Source of the DNA: Epiperipatus broadwayi
Lineage: Eukaryota; Onychophora; Udeonychophora; Euonychophora; Peripatidae
Direction of reading: 5' to 3'
Assembly (NCBI GenBank): GCA_028023455.1
Contig: JAQFVV010006355.1
Span: 64,001-128,000 of the forward strand
DNA: 64,000 bases
The translations under genes were made by a program, and so were the position numbers. The notes beneath the pieces are model-generated. The model was not told the origin of the DNA. It did not search any database and saw only the letters and a program-made list of their open reading frames with translations. The number at the start of each line of letters is the position of its first letter. Positions within the stretch are counted from its first letter, which is position 1. Below are positions 1-11,836 of this stretch, one piece after another.

Positions 1-74
1 TAGATGTAGTGTTTGTCTGAAAGTTTGTGATGATGGTATATAGTAGTAATTACATGTTGAACTATTCCCATTAT

Positions 75-155
75 GTCAAGCATTGCATAGCTGCCTTCCA
101 AGTAGCTGCTCCAGGTTCGCTTCCTAGTCAACGCATTTGACATATGAAAAAAATC
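75..155 (+). mobile_element. tRNA-Gly-derived mini-SINE (copy a), internally deleted
   Basis: The body starts GTCAAGC, contains the tRNA-Gly(TCC)-like anticodon arm (CTGCCTTCCAAGTAG) and a B-box-like GGTTCGCTTCC, and ends CGCATTTGACATATG followed by A's. It is flanked by a perfect 15-bp direct repeat, aactattcccattat, at 60-74 and 156-170. That is the expected TSD of an insertion mobilised in trans by a LINE. Part of the D-arm present in the copy at 53238 is missing here. It cannot be a working tRNA gene, because the arms are incomplete and an A-tail follows directly. Confidence 0.88.
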
Positions 156-170
156 AACTATTCCCATTAT

Positions 171-1005
171 TTAATATAAAAACATTGAATGTCTTTAGAA
201 AAAATCAAACTGTCTTTAAACTTTTCAAATACATTTAAAAATTAGTAATAGCACAACGATTAATATATATATATAACACAATGTCTCAAGTAGTATTATT
301 CTCCTCTCTTCTTTGGGTGTTGCTGCAATGACCAATGACAGCATTAACATAGAAATCAAGCTTAGGCCTTTATATTCATGAATTAAAACATGGAGTTATA
401 CTACCACTATGGACCACAGCAAAAAAAGTTTGTTCAGAAACTAGAAATTTGGGGGAGGGGATATTTATATAAAGCAAGCTCTCATGAAGAATGATTATCA
501 GTCATTTAAGAAAACCTTAAATAAACAACAAAAAAAAAACATCAAAAGAAAACAAAAAAAATCTGCAATCAATATAATATCAAAACAGCTTTCTAAAGTC
601 ACAACACACTATGAGGAATTCTGACATCAACAAAGTCTAAACTTGAAATGTTGAAAAACAAAAACTGCATCTATGGACAGGTGTATATTAGTGGGACCAG
701 TCTTCCCATTGGAAAGCAATTGAAAGTTCTAAAATGATGATTAGAAAAGAGAAAATGGATTTATCTAAACTAGTATACCAAGTATGTACAAATGAATATA
801 TGTTTGATTGGGAAAATATAAAAATATTGGAGAGGAAAAAATACAAAGAAGAAAATTCAAAGAAACTATTCACATGACAATGGCAAACTCATAAGTCAAC
901 CTATTGTTATTATGTATAATGTCTGAAATCATAACCTTATTCTTAGAAAAAAGAGAGAAATTAAAAGAACCTTCATAGATAAATATATGAAATTTCTTTT
1001 GACTT
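171..1005. other. Non-coding AT-rich DNA
   Basis: I see no supported gene here. The only open frame (688-873, minus, 61 codons) is compositionally biased and has no recognisable domain. The sequence is homopolymer-rich and contains a short TA run near 266-275. Confidence 0.6.
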
Positions 1006-1011
1006 CTGTTT

Positions 1012-1140
1012 TTGACAGAATAGCTCAGTTGATTAGAGCATTATGTTAAATTCAATATTTACACATCTAAACGTCTACTTAGATTCCCATGCTAATACTG
1101 TCACTATTCAGGACAGAAACATCTGAAGAGAAAAAAATAC
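1012..1140 (+). repeat. Possible relic of a tRNA-headed SINE
   Basis: The segment gacagaatagctcagttg followed by attagagca matches a polymerase III A box and D-arm (TAGCTCAGTTG...AGAGCA). Downstream, CTTAGATTCCC could be a decayed B box, and the words 'attcccatgcta' and 'actgtcac/actgtcag' recur near 1085-1110 and 1181-1204. No TSD or clear tail was found. A chance match in AT-rich DNA is possible. Confidence 0.3.
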
Positions 1141-1381
1141 TAGTACTTGCAATGTTGTGTTATATATTAATCTGTGGGCTATTCCCATGCTAGTCACTGT
1201 CAGACTAACAATACCCAAAAAAAGAGAAAAAATAATATTATTTAAAATGCCGTATTACATATAGTAACCTGCTAAAAGTTTAAATAATACTTAATTTTTC
1301 TAAAGACATTAAATGTTTAATATAAATGATAAAAATAGTCTAACATATAATTACTATTCCTAGATATAAAATTAGCGTTTA

Positions 1382-1600
1382 TTTTGTTTTTTAAAAAAAA
1401 TTTTATTCTATAGCTCTATTGAATGTTACAAATACAAAAATGATATCAATTACATATCTATTTGAAGTAAAGTAGACCCAACCTTCTCCCATGTTGCTCT
1501 TGTGATATAGCTTGGAGCAATTAGTTGGTCCTTTTTCATTATTTTCTCCATGACATTCTTAAATTTAGTCCCATGTGGGTCTCTCGTTCCTTCAATTGTG
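1382..1600 (-). pseudogene. Processed pseudogene (5'-truncated retrocopy) of an unidentified mRNA
   Basis: A 219-bp block is bounded by a perfect 14-bp direct repeat, aaaattagcgttta, at 1368-1381 and 1601-1614. Read on the minus strand, it opens in frame for about 46 codons (beginning T-I-E-G-T-R-D-P-H-G and ending S-T-L-L-Q-I-D-M) to a TAA stop. About 60 bases of 3' UTR follow, with an AATAAA signal and then an A-rich end next to the TSD. Open frame, stop, short UTR, polyadenylation signal, A-tail and TSD in that order are the expected form of a LINE-mobilised copy of an mRNA 3' end. I do not recognise the parent protein. An unrelated SINE with a chance open frame is the alternative. No intron-like sequence interrupts it. 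Confidence 0.68.
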
Positions 1601-1614
1601 AAAATTAGCGTTTA

Positions 1615-2560
1615 GCAAGCTTCTTATTATGAGTAATTAATTTTACTTATTTAATAAAATTCGTTATTGTAACATTTTTAATAAGTACTAGTATAAAATT
1701 ATGATTTACTTTAAAACCTCTGAAGATTAAGTTAAATATATAATCTAACATGAGTAATATAAAAACTACTTTATACAAAACTTAGGAGTTATATCGTTCT
1801 TAACCAATAATGAAATTTGATTTTTTAAAAATGAATTGCTTCATTATCAACTTCTAAAACTCTCAATTTCAAGATCAATAGTAAATAATAAACATGACTT
1901 AATTTAAACTATATTAAAATGTTTATGATTATATTTTAATACCACTCAATTATCTATTCTTTGACATTTTATCAAAGATTTTTTTTATCAGAAATATCAA
2001 AATTACTTTTTGTCCTGATCTGCAATATCTAACTAAATATAACCATTCTTACTCCAAAATATAAAATAGAAAAATAAAATAAAAGCGAAGCCCAAGGTGA
2101 CTATAAAATCAATCCATGAATTTCAAATAGCATATGTCATATATTGGATCTAAAATCTGTTTATGGAACATTTAGCCCAGCTGTCTTTTAACTTCTTCAA
2201 AAATGATATTCATAAGTTTTTTAACTTTGTTTGTTTTGGTTTTTGGAAAATATTGCATTCTAACTCAACTATATCCTTCTAATGAAACCCAATAATGCAA
2301 CTCTTTAAAATTTTTGAGATCTTTATAATTAAACATAATCAGATGTCCCCATAAAAACAAAATAAAGTTCACTATATAAATATTTTTAGAAAGTCCAACT
2401 TTAATTTAATTGTAGTTCAAACATAATTTGAAATTGAAAAGAGATATATATTTATGAAAATAAACCAAAGTTTATGATTACTTTTAATAATAAAAAATCA
2501 GTTGCAGATGTCAAGAATTATAATCGTCAATAATATCATTCCACAGAAGCATGTACTCTA
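1615..2560. other. Non-coding AT-rich DNA
   Basis: No supportable open frame, RNA gene or repeat boundary was found between the processed pseudogene and the triplet microsatellite. Confidence 0.6.
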
Positions 2561-2561
2561 A

Positions 2562-2777
<216 letters not shown>

Positions 2778-2779
2778 AT

Positions 2780-5555
2780 AATAAATAAAATAAATAAAAT
2801 GTACTTCTTTATAAATGTCTATTTAATTTGAACTTGGATTAATTTCAATTTTACATATGATATGACTTTATAATATAATTTCCTTTTTATCTTAATATCT
2901 TGGAAAATTATCTTGGCATAGATATGAATTTCGAAATGGAAAAATGAACCTTATAGAAATCCTTTGTATTTATAGTCAAAATTATGATAGTATATAATAT
3001 ATGTATCATTCTATTTACTTTTCGGAAAATCATCAGAAGCTAGTTTTAAAAGTTGTTCTTCTTTAATTAGCTTGGTGGAATGGTTCCTTCAGTAGAGCTT
3101 TTTTGATTTTGAAATAGTATATTATTGATTCAATATTTTCTTTCACTTCATGGAAATACTTTAAATACTATATGAAAAGTAATTTTCACTCCTTCATCAA
3201 TTTTTTCATTTGATCTTAAGAGCAATTCATGAAGAGAAAATTGCCTATTACCAACCCATTTTTGCTAAACTTTTATTTTTGCCAATGTGACGTTCACTTC
3301 TATCTTGGTTATGAAATATAGAAACTTCAATGCTTTGTAAAATACAGCAAATGTAACAGTCAAATATGTTAGAAAAAATAATTTTCAATTATATAAAAGA
3401 TTTCTAATTCAAAATTTTCATTAAAAATAAAACGTGTAATTCATTCCAAATGAATAAAGATTTTTCGATGAGATATTAAAAAAAAAAGTGTATATAATTA
3501 CTTTCCATTTCTTTACAAAGTGAAAAGAAAAGTCTGGTATTTAGAGGAAAGCCTTTAATATAATTTATGATTTTTTACAGCTTTATCCAGAACTTTTGCC
3601 AATAGGCATCATATGAAAATAGCCTTCATGCAATATGCAAAATCATGCAAATTGCATCTGATGTAATAGTTTTAATTATTGAAGAAAGCTTTTTTAGATC
3701 CTATCTTGGATTTTGATTTCTCCATGATTATTACAACATAATTCTTTAAATTGTTTGTTTTAATGCATAAATGTATTTCTAATGTTGAAGACTTTGCCTT
3801 CTATGTTATGACAAGGATTGACAAAATAGAAGTTTATTCTAATTTTTTTTTGTATCTAATAAACATAAGAAAATTTGCAAAATTTGTAAATGTCTATTCA
3901 TCAATCATATAAAAATGTTTGCTTTATATTTTCAGATATTTGAGTGGTCCTTTGCCTATGTGAATAAGAAATCGATTTAAAAATATTTTTTTCATAACGT
4001 CCTTTATAATTTCTGCTATTGTTTTGCTGAGGCTTTTAATATATTTGCTGCACTACTTTTTGTTAATATTAGCAATATATGATCTAAAACATCTAAAACA
4101 TTTCAAACGTCATTTTTAAAAAATTCTTATAAATTTTTTTAAGTTTACTTCGAAAAAAGTTATCTTGTATTCATTGCGTTTGAAATTGAATGGTAATTAA
4201 ATTAGATGATTCTGTACTTTCATCTCAAATGATATAGAAATAAAATAAGTTATTTTCAATCTATGAAAATCAGCATTTTAAGTAAGTCATATCTACTTAT
4301 TAAGAATTTTCACTTTTTCCTAGTTGGTTTTTAGAAATATATACATATACATGCACACATTATGGGTATACATAATTCTATTTAATCTATTCCAAAGTCG
4401 TCTATTGTAAGCTTAAGTTGCTGATATTGATAATTAAGTTTCCATTAAATGGCTTTACGATAGAATTATTAATTACTGATCCTAATGTAGATAATGAAAG
4501 TAAGCATTGAATGTCAAGTGATGTTTTATATGGTGTAAACACATACATATCTATTGCTACTCTTAGGGATAAGTGGTGGAGATGGCTTAGACTCCGTGGT
4601 TTTATTTATGCACACATATATAAGATTTACTTTTTTTTGGTTTTATCAATACATCTCTCAGTTCAACTTTACCACATGCACAAAAGTTGCATTGATAGCT
4701 TTTGGCAGTTTTGAAGGGAGAAAAGAAGTTCCATAAATGTAAATTGATTTCAATGATGCAACTATTAAAAGTTTTCGTTTTAAATCTGTGTTGAGTTTTC
4801 CTCATTCAAGACATTCAAGCTGCAAGTCTTTAGCTTTTGAATCCGTCACTCTGCTGCTACAGTAAGTTAGACAATCTTATCGAAAAAAAAGTAAATTAGG
4901 TAATCTTTGAACGGTATTGGTGATAATTATTTTGGTGCTCTCTTAACTGTTTTTTTTATCACGGCCCAATTATACAACTTCATATTTTTTTTACTATTGT
5001 TTTTCTTTACAAAATTATAATTTTACTCAGATATTCAGTTTTTATTTCTTCTTTTCTATTCAGTAGTCAATGGTTATTTTCTTGAAAACGATATTTAGCA
5101 CATCAAGTTACACACAAATTTTATTTTATAAGTTTCTTTGAATTACATTAGTGATTTTCTTTTGTTGGTTGAAAAATGATTTCCAGCATCGCGTAATCAT
5201 ATTTGCAGCAAATATTTTATTCTTTTTAAAATATCCTATAACTGCATATATATAAATAAGATGTTTTAGCATCATATCTAAAAATGTGTGTTTATTAGCT
5301 ATTGACTTTAAGAGTAAAGAGATAAAATCGAAGAAACAATTTAGCTCGTTTTCTCGAGAGTAATTGTTATTACTGTTATCTTTTTTTTTTTCTTTTATCG
5401 ATATTACATTGTTTTCTCGAATTTTTTTTATTAATTTATAACGAATATTCTTTTGTTTTAAGTAAAAAGAAATGTTATGTTGTGCCTTAGTAATATTTTG
5501 CTTGTTATCAGTAACAATGAAAAGTGCAGTTGGTTTGCTTTTAACTATTAGATCT
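2780..5555. other. Gene-free AT-rich DNA
   Basis: I see nothing supportable as a gene in this 2.8-kb stretch. Open frames at 4511-4805 overlap on both strands, lack domains and look random. Short homopolymers and TA runs are frequent. Confidence 0.55.
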
Positions 5556-5559
5556 TGTG

Positions 5560-5835
5560 AGTATATATATATATAAGGATAAGTAGATAAAAAATAGCTA
5601 TACAGATAGATTAACTGAAAGACGGATAAATAAATAAGACAATAATCAAGTAGATAGATAGATAAATAGATAAGCAATTAGATAAATGAATGAAAAGAGA
5701 AATACCCGTAGGTAAATAGATAGATTTATATATTGACTAATAAATAAATGCAAGTTGTTTCTAAAAAATCAGATTAAGTCAAAGAGTGACAAAGATAAAT
5801 AGTTAGACAGATAAACATATGTATAATTAGACAAA
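5560..5835. repeat. Degenerate GATA/TAGA microsatellite
   Basis: Repeated tagata, gataaata and tagacagata words are clustered from a TATATA run near 5562 to about 5835. The repeat supplies the isoleucine/tyrosine-rich N-terminus of a minus-strand open frame at 5126-5677. Confidence 0.75.
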
Positions 5836-6109
5836 TTAGATCACTTCTCATATATAATACATATATAAAATTATTTATTTTTGGCTCCTGGTATATATTT
5901 GACCCATAATCATTTCAATTAATCATGTAACATTGGTTAGTAAATGGATGTCTTATTATTTTCATTCGAAGTCAAACTATAATTACAACTATTTAAATCT
6001 TCCCACCTGGGAATAGAGACATGCCTTGCTTTACCTTCTCTCTATTTGTTTTTAAATTGTTGGAAAGGCTTCTGCCTTTCAGGTAATTAAGATTTTTTCC
6101 CCATTATTG

Positions 6110-6245
6110 TTTATCTATATCTTTTTGGCCGTTTGTATATTTATCTGGAAATTCATCCAAGTATCTTTTTATTCACCTATCTATCCATCCATCTAATTAC
6201 CTAACAACCTATTTATTTACGTATTTATCCTTCTATCTATATAAT
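6110..6245. repeat. Degenerate TATC/ATCT microsatellite, opposite orientation
   Basis: Words such as ctatctatcc, ttatctat and cttctatctat are clustered. This is the complement of the GATA-like array 300 bp upstream, so the two arrays form a loose inverted pair. Confidence 0.6.
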
Positions 6246-6557
6246 AAGAAATAACTGCATAATGTGAATGTAAGTAATCACAAATGTATACTGACATCAT
6301 ACTTCTAAATAAATGTAAATTTATATGATTATAAACCAACATCTATCCATAGAAATTATCTATTTTTTTTCCATTATATATTTATTTCATGTTGAAGGTA
6401 GCTCATTTAGAAGTTATAATATTTATTTGTATAAGAAATTGTAAATAGAAAAAAAATGTGGGTACTGGTATAGTAGATGTTCTATGCTTGCTTCTCTTTT
6501 CAGATTTTAGTTTTACTCACTGGATAGAGCCATTGAAGCCATACTGTGAAAACTGGT

Positions 6558-6868
6558 ATAGTTTTTATCAGGTTTGGGAAAAGTAAAAAAGTTTTTATTT
6601 TTCTGTATAAGTGTGTTTGAAGACTAGGTGAGGTATGATAAAGAGGTATTTATAAAAAATTGTATGTAAGTTTAATTCGTTTTAGTTAAGTTTGTTACTG
6701 AGAGTTTTTTAAATTTTAAAATAGGCATTTATTTTGAGATAAAAGGCCTAACGTTAGTAAACACGTGGTTGTGGTTTGATCAAGCTTGGGAAAAAGTAAA
6801 AAAGTTTTTTTTATTTTTCAATATAAGAGTGTTTGAAGAATAGTAGAGGTATTATAAAGTCAAATATA
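6558..6868 (+). repeat. LINE 5' tandem monomers, period about 212 bp
   Basis: The block containing ttgggaaaagtaaaaaagt, an A/T tract, then 'gtgtttgaaga' and 'aggtat' occurs at 6558-6655 and again at 6770-6868. The shared word ttgggaa starts at 6574 and 6786. Tandem 5' monomers are known as promoter units in several LINE families, and their position just before ORF1 fits that role. A promoter function here is inferred. Confidence 0.7.
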
Positions 6869-6895
6869 GAATAGGTGACTTGAAAAATAAAAAAT

Positions 6896-7891
6896 ATGGA
6901 TTGCATTTGTGTGGCACAATGTATGTACGATCGACAGAAAGGAGTTAGACGAGCAGTAGTAGAGTGTACAGTGTGTGCTGAGGTGTATGTATCATTTGAA
7001 ATGTTTGAATAAGAATAGGAAGGATGTAACAGTTTTCTATATGTAGTCAGTGTATAAATGTGATCAAAGAGGTGAGAAAGTGGTTTTTAAGTGTAGGTAG
7101 TCTAGAGAGAAAGTCAGACGAGAGGGAGCAAAATGTAGTTAAGAAATATAGAACAGAGTATGGTTTTAGTGGAGTGTCAGAAAATATGGGTGAAGGAAGT
7201 AGTAATGCAATGGAGATGGTTATCCAGAAAATAAGTAAGATAGAGGAAGAAATGAAGGATGTAGAAGTAAAGTTAAAATTGTTAGAGACAAAGTGTGAGG
7301 AGATAAAGAAATTATTGAGTAGAAATGATAAGAAAGAAATGGATAAGGAAATTCAGAAGGTGGTAGAAAAGGTTAAAGATGGAGTACAGAAAGTAGATTA
7401 TGAGGCAGTATTGATAGGAGATTCACTAATAAGAGAATGTGGGAATATAATTGCAAGGGAAAATAGAAGCAGGTATGTTAGAGTATGTTTGCCTGGAGCA
7501 AAAATTAGGGATATGACAGATAAAGTAAGAAAGCAAGGTAGTAGAGATGTATATGTAATGGTAAGGGACTAATAATTTGTTAGAGCCATTAGAGAAAGTA
7601 ATGGATGAGTATGTAGAATTGATTAGAAATTTGAGAGAGATTAAAGGAAGAGTAAAGGTAGTAGGACTATTACCAAGATTTGATAAGAGGCATTTGTTAG
7701 ATAGGGCATGTTCTATAAATGAGAGAGTGAAAACATTGTGTGAGAGAAATAATGTTGTGATTGTGGATGTATGGGATTGGTTTATTGGAAAGAGGGAGTT
7801 GTATAGTAAGGATGGTTTGCACTTAGGAAAACAAGGAAGTGAAGTTTTAGGGAGTCTGATATTTAAAGAATATAATTCGGGAAACCTTTAA
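6896..7891 (+). pseudogene. LINE ORF1: PHD-like zinc finger, coiled coil and SGNH/GDSL esterase, frameshifted
   Basis: The frame opens at ATG 6896 with a Cys-rich stretch (C-x-C near the start, then C-x-x-C) resembling a PHD finger. It breaks near 6990-7012 and has a TAG near 7044. From about 7060 a charged Lys/Glu-rich coiled coil runs to about 7390. The esterase follows, with block I as I-G-D-S-L-I, the oxyanion Asn block as G-T-N-N-L, and a C-terminal D-G-L-H carrying the Asp-His pair. A one-base frameshift falls just before G-T-N-N (7565), splitting the domain into 7060-7572 and 7577-7891. In CR1-type elements this protein binds element RNA in the RNP, and the esterase may act on membranes or lipids. 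This copy cannot make the full protein. ORF2 starts about 100 bp downstream. Confidence 0.82.
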
Positions 7892-7990
7892 AGGGGGGTG
7901 GGCTTTTAAATTGTAATATTATCAAAAAGAAGAAGAATGGAGGAGATATAAGAAATAAGCAAAAGATGGTTGATTTAGATATGTGTAGAT

Positions 7991-10900
7991 GTGGAGAGGG
8001 AATGGTTTTGTAAGATTAGCGGTAAGAAAGTTTGTTATAAATGTAATGGAGAAGAAGGAAGCAAAAGAATTTATAAAAGAGTAGTTAGGAAAGAAGAAAT
8101 TGTTAAAATTGGGTTTTTGAATATGCAAGGTGGTAGGAGACCAGAAAAATGGCTGGAATTAAATAAAGCAATTGAAAATGAAGGGCTCGAGGTATTAGCA
8201 GTAGTGGAAACTCATCTAAGAGAAGAAGAACCTATTTTGGAAGAGGTAGTATGGCAGGGTATAAACAGAAAAGAAAAAAAAAGGGGTGGTGGTATAGGTG
8301 TTATATCGAAAAAAAATTTAAATACTGTTAAATGTCAAGAACATTTGTGGTTTGAAATAAGGTTGGGTAGACAAGAATGGATGGTGGCTGTAGTGTATAT
8401 CACCACTGGAGAAAGTCAAACTGTAATGGAGTGGAACAATAGTATATATGAATGCCTAGTTAAGGATATACAGAGTTTTTAAAAAAGGGGGAAGAGAATA
8501 ATGGTTATAGGGGATATGAATGGGCATATTGAAGAAATTTATGATGTAGATAATAAGAATGGTCAGTTTTTGAAGGAATTTTGTCAAAGAGTAAATTTGA
8601 GCATTGAGAATTTATCAAATGTATATGATGGACAATACACATGGTCTAGGAATAATGTATTTCACACAATAGATTATGTATTGGTAGAGAAAGAGGGAAT
8701 GAATAAAATACAAAAAATTAAGGTGTTTGATAATGAAGAGAGAGTGTGTAATAGTGATCATAACTTTATTGTAATAGAAATGGTTAGTAATGTGATGGAG
8801 GATATAAATAAAGGTAGAAATAATACTGAAAGATGTGGATGGAGAGTGAATGATAAGTTGGAAGAGTATAAAATAAAAGTTGAAGAAACCATGGAGCAGT
8901 TGGTTGGGGATGAGTATAAGGACTGGTGTGGTGAAGTAGAAAAAGTGGCAAATAGGGTTTTAGTCGAGAATATGAAGAAGAATAAAAGTAATAAAAAAAT
9001 GAGAGTTAGTAAAAGTGTAAAAGAGAGGAAAAAAGCATGCAGAGAATATAAGTGTGCTATTAAGAATAAAGAAAACGAAAATGATATTAATGCTAAATGG
9101 GGAAAGTACTTAGAAAAGAAGAAGCTAGCTAAAATGGATAATTATAGAGAGAGAATGAAGTTAAATAATAAATTGTTGGAGGATATTAATAAAAGTGGAA
9201 GAGATGGGAGTAAAAAATTTTGGAATTACATTAAAAGGAGAAATGTAAGGGAAAGAGAGATAGTATTAATAGACAATGAGGGAATAGAATGTAGCTCTAG
9301 AGGCAAGCTAGAGAAAATCTTAAATAGATATGTAATGGATATAGAAAAGATGTTAGATGTGAAGGAATTAGTAATAGAAAACATGAAAGCAATTAGTAGT
9401 GGGAATATTAGGTTCACAAAAAATGAATTGAATGAGGCAGGAAAAAGATTGAAAAGTGGAAAGGCGAGAGGTTTATATGGATGGGCAGCAGAGATGGTAA
9501 TGAATTTAGGACATAGAGCAAAAGCAAAGTTATTATCATGTTTTAATAAGATGGTGCAGAAGATAGTTTTTCCGGGTAGCTGGAGTAATACAAGAATAAG
9601 TTTATTATTTAAAGGAAAGGGTAAGGATCATAGAAAGTTAAATAATTATAGACCGATAGTGGTAACATCAGTTTTATATAAAGTTTTCACATATATGGTA
9701 GCTGGAAGAGTTGTAAAATGGATGGAAAAGAATAATGTAGTGGGGGAAATGCAAGGAGGTTTTAGGTCAGATAGGCATATAGGAGATAGTTTGTTTGTAG
9801 TTACACAACTTATGGAGATGAGTAGGAATTCAGGTAGATCATTATATATGAGTTTTATAGATATAGAGAAAGCATATGATAGAGCAAATAGAAATAGATT
9901 ATGGATAAGATTATCCAATTTTGGAATGGATGAAGCTTTAATAAATATTATTAAGAAATTATATGAAAATAATTATTATGCTTACCAATTAGGGGATATA
10001 GAATCAGTTAAAGTTAAAAATGGAGTGGAATTAAGGTAAGGATGCTCTATGTCACCGATTTTGTTTTTGTTGTTTTTGAGTGAAATGGAAAAAGCAATAG
10101 AAAGACTAGGAAGAGGGGTAGAGATACCATTAATAGGTAGCAAAGGAGTATATACTTTGTCGAGTCTTTTTTTTGCAGATGATATCTTTTTATGTGCAGA
10201 AAAAAGAGAAGATATGGATATTATGTTGAGGACATGTGCAAGGGTGGGTAAAGAGATGGGGATTAAATTTAGTGAAGAAAAATCAAATATAATGATGGTT
10301 AATACTGGGGAAAGAGAGGATGTAGTTTTTTTATTGGGGGATATAAAGTTAAGTGTGGTGGTTAGATATAGGTATTTGGGAATCATCTTATGTAATCATG
10401 AAAATTGCTTGGTTGAATGGGAGAAAAAATTGGTAAATGAAGTAAAGAAAAGAAAAGGTTTGGTAAAGAAACTAACAGTATTTTCATATAATAAATATGA
10501 TGTAGCTAGAATTGTATGGAAGGGACTTGCAGTAGCAGGGCTAACATATGGTAATGATGCATTATGTGTTAGTAAAAGGATTTTAGATTATTTAGAGAAA
10601 GTGCAAAGGGAAGTAGGAAGACATGCATTAGATGCAGAGATGTGGACAGCAAAGGAGGCAATTCAAGGAGAAATGGGATGGTCAAGTTTCTTTATGAGAG
10701 ATGCAAAAAGTAAAATGAAAATGTTTGGTAGGTTGCAATTTATGGATAGTAAAAGAATAGTCAAAATAGTGTTTAATTGGGTTATGAGTAAAGGGCAGGT
10801 AACAAGACGGGTGAGAAAGGTAATGCGGTATGCAAAAGATTTGGATAAAGAATTTATATCGGTATACTTGTATAAAAGGTGGGATGATTGTGTTAGGAGG

Positions 10901-11458
10901 ATTTTTGAGTGTTATAGTGGTAAGGAATGGGATAAAAGAATAGAAGCATTAATAAAAAATAGGGAGTTGGAGAGATGGAAAAGTAGTATGGAGGGTAAGA
11001 AGAGTTTAAATATATATAGAAGTAAATGGAATATTGGAAGTGAGTTAATTTATGATAATAGTAAGGAAAGTAGTTTATTGTTTAAGGCTCGAACGGGATC
11101 TTTAGCAACAAGAGAATATACATGTAAATGGAAAACTATGGGTGATTTAGCGTGCAAATTGTGTAAGGAAGGTATAGAAAATATCAGTCATCTGAAGATT
11201 GAATGTAAATGCTTGAAAGCAGAAAGGGTACAGATAATGAAGTTATGGGAGAATAGGTATGAACAAAGTGCCAATACAGAAAGTGAGTTATTAGTTTTTA
11301 TGCTGGGTTTGCGAGAAGATAAGGGAGATTTAGATTTAAAGGCCATAGAGTTGACAAAGTTTATGTTGTGGAAATGGGATGGGGCAGAATATGGGAAGAC
11401 TTATAGTGGGGAATGGAAAATAAAGTGGCTAACAGGTTTATCTGGGCATAGTTGCTGA
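7991..11458 (+). pseudogene. LINE ORF2: AP-like endonuclease plus reverse transcriptase, two in-frame stops
   Basis: A single reading frame runs through 7991-11458, broken only by TAA at 8480-8482 and TAA at 10037-10039. The endonuclease comes first (about 8100-8800): F-L-N-M-Q, the catalytic Glu in V-E-T-H, V-I-G-D-M-N-G, and N-S-D-H near its end. The RT follows: L-F-K-G-K-G, Y-R-P-I near 9650, G-G-F-R, motif A F-I-D-I-E-K-A-Y-D near 9855, and motif C F-A-D-D at about 10175. The second stop replaces the usually invariant Gln of the R-Q-G-C-x-x-S-P block, so one CAA-to-TAA transition would explain it. A Cys-x2-Cys-x8-His-x4-Cys motif lies near 11157-11212. The protein would nick target DNA and prime cDNA from it. 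The true start codon is unclear because the frame opens just after a stop at 7976. Final stop is TGA. Confidence 0.9.
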
Positions 11459-11836
11459 GATATTCTTGACTTTGTTTAAGGAAAAGCCAAATACATCACA
11501 TCACATCGCAAACTAATCAATAAATTAGAATGTGAGCATACATTATATTGATATGTTTTTAAAGACATTAGTAGTGGATCATAGATTTTTTATAAAGAAA
11601 TATAAAAATAAATACACTAATAATGTAACATAAAAATATATTTTTTACAATACTATTTAATTTATAAAACAAATTAAGCGTATGTCACGCTTGAATGTGA
11701 AGCTATAATAAGATACAGGAATTAATATACGCTAAGTGCTTTCGAGGTCCTTTACCTCATATTCATAGCGGTGCTGTGAGCTGCGAAAATAAAAAATGGG
11801 GCGGGAGAAGTAGTATGCAAAGCATATGCAAATGGA

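Larger units (their letters stand above)
6558..11515 (+). mobile_element. CR1/L2-like non-LTR retrotransposon (LINE), near full length but inactivated
   Basis: The order is tandem 5' monomers, ORF1 (zinc finger, coiled coil, SGNH esterase), ORF2 (apurinic-type endonuclease, RT, C-terminal CCHC), then a short 3' UTR ending in acatcacatcacatc-type repeats near 11495-11515. An SGNH esterase and PHD-like finger in ORF1 are established traits of CR1-superfamily elements. That, with the endonuclease type, is why I place it there, although the exact clade is uncertain. Frameshifts and stops in both ORFs show it is dead. The element is purine-rich on the coding strand, unlike its surroundings. Its exact 5' edge and TSD were not resolved. 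Confidence 0.87.

Noticed and set aside
5126-5677. 183-codon minus-strand open frame
   Set aside because: The N-terminus is translated GATA-type microsatellite, the rest is Lys/Asn/Ile-rich with no domain, and no convincing splice sites or homologue came to mind.
8480-10039. Alternative nuclear genetic code with TAA read as Gln, suggested by the stop at the R-Q-G-C motif
   Set aside because: The terminal exon at 54382 ends in TAA and the PLE frame ends in TAG. The LINE also has frameshifts, so ordinary decay explains the stops.
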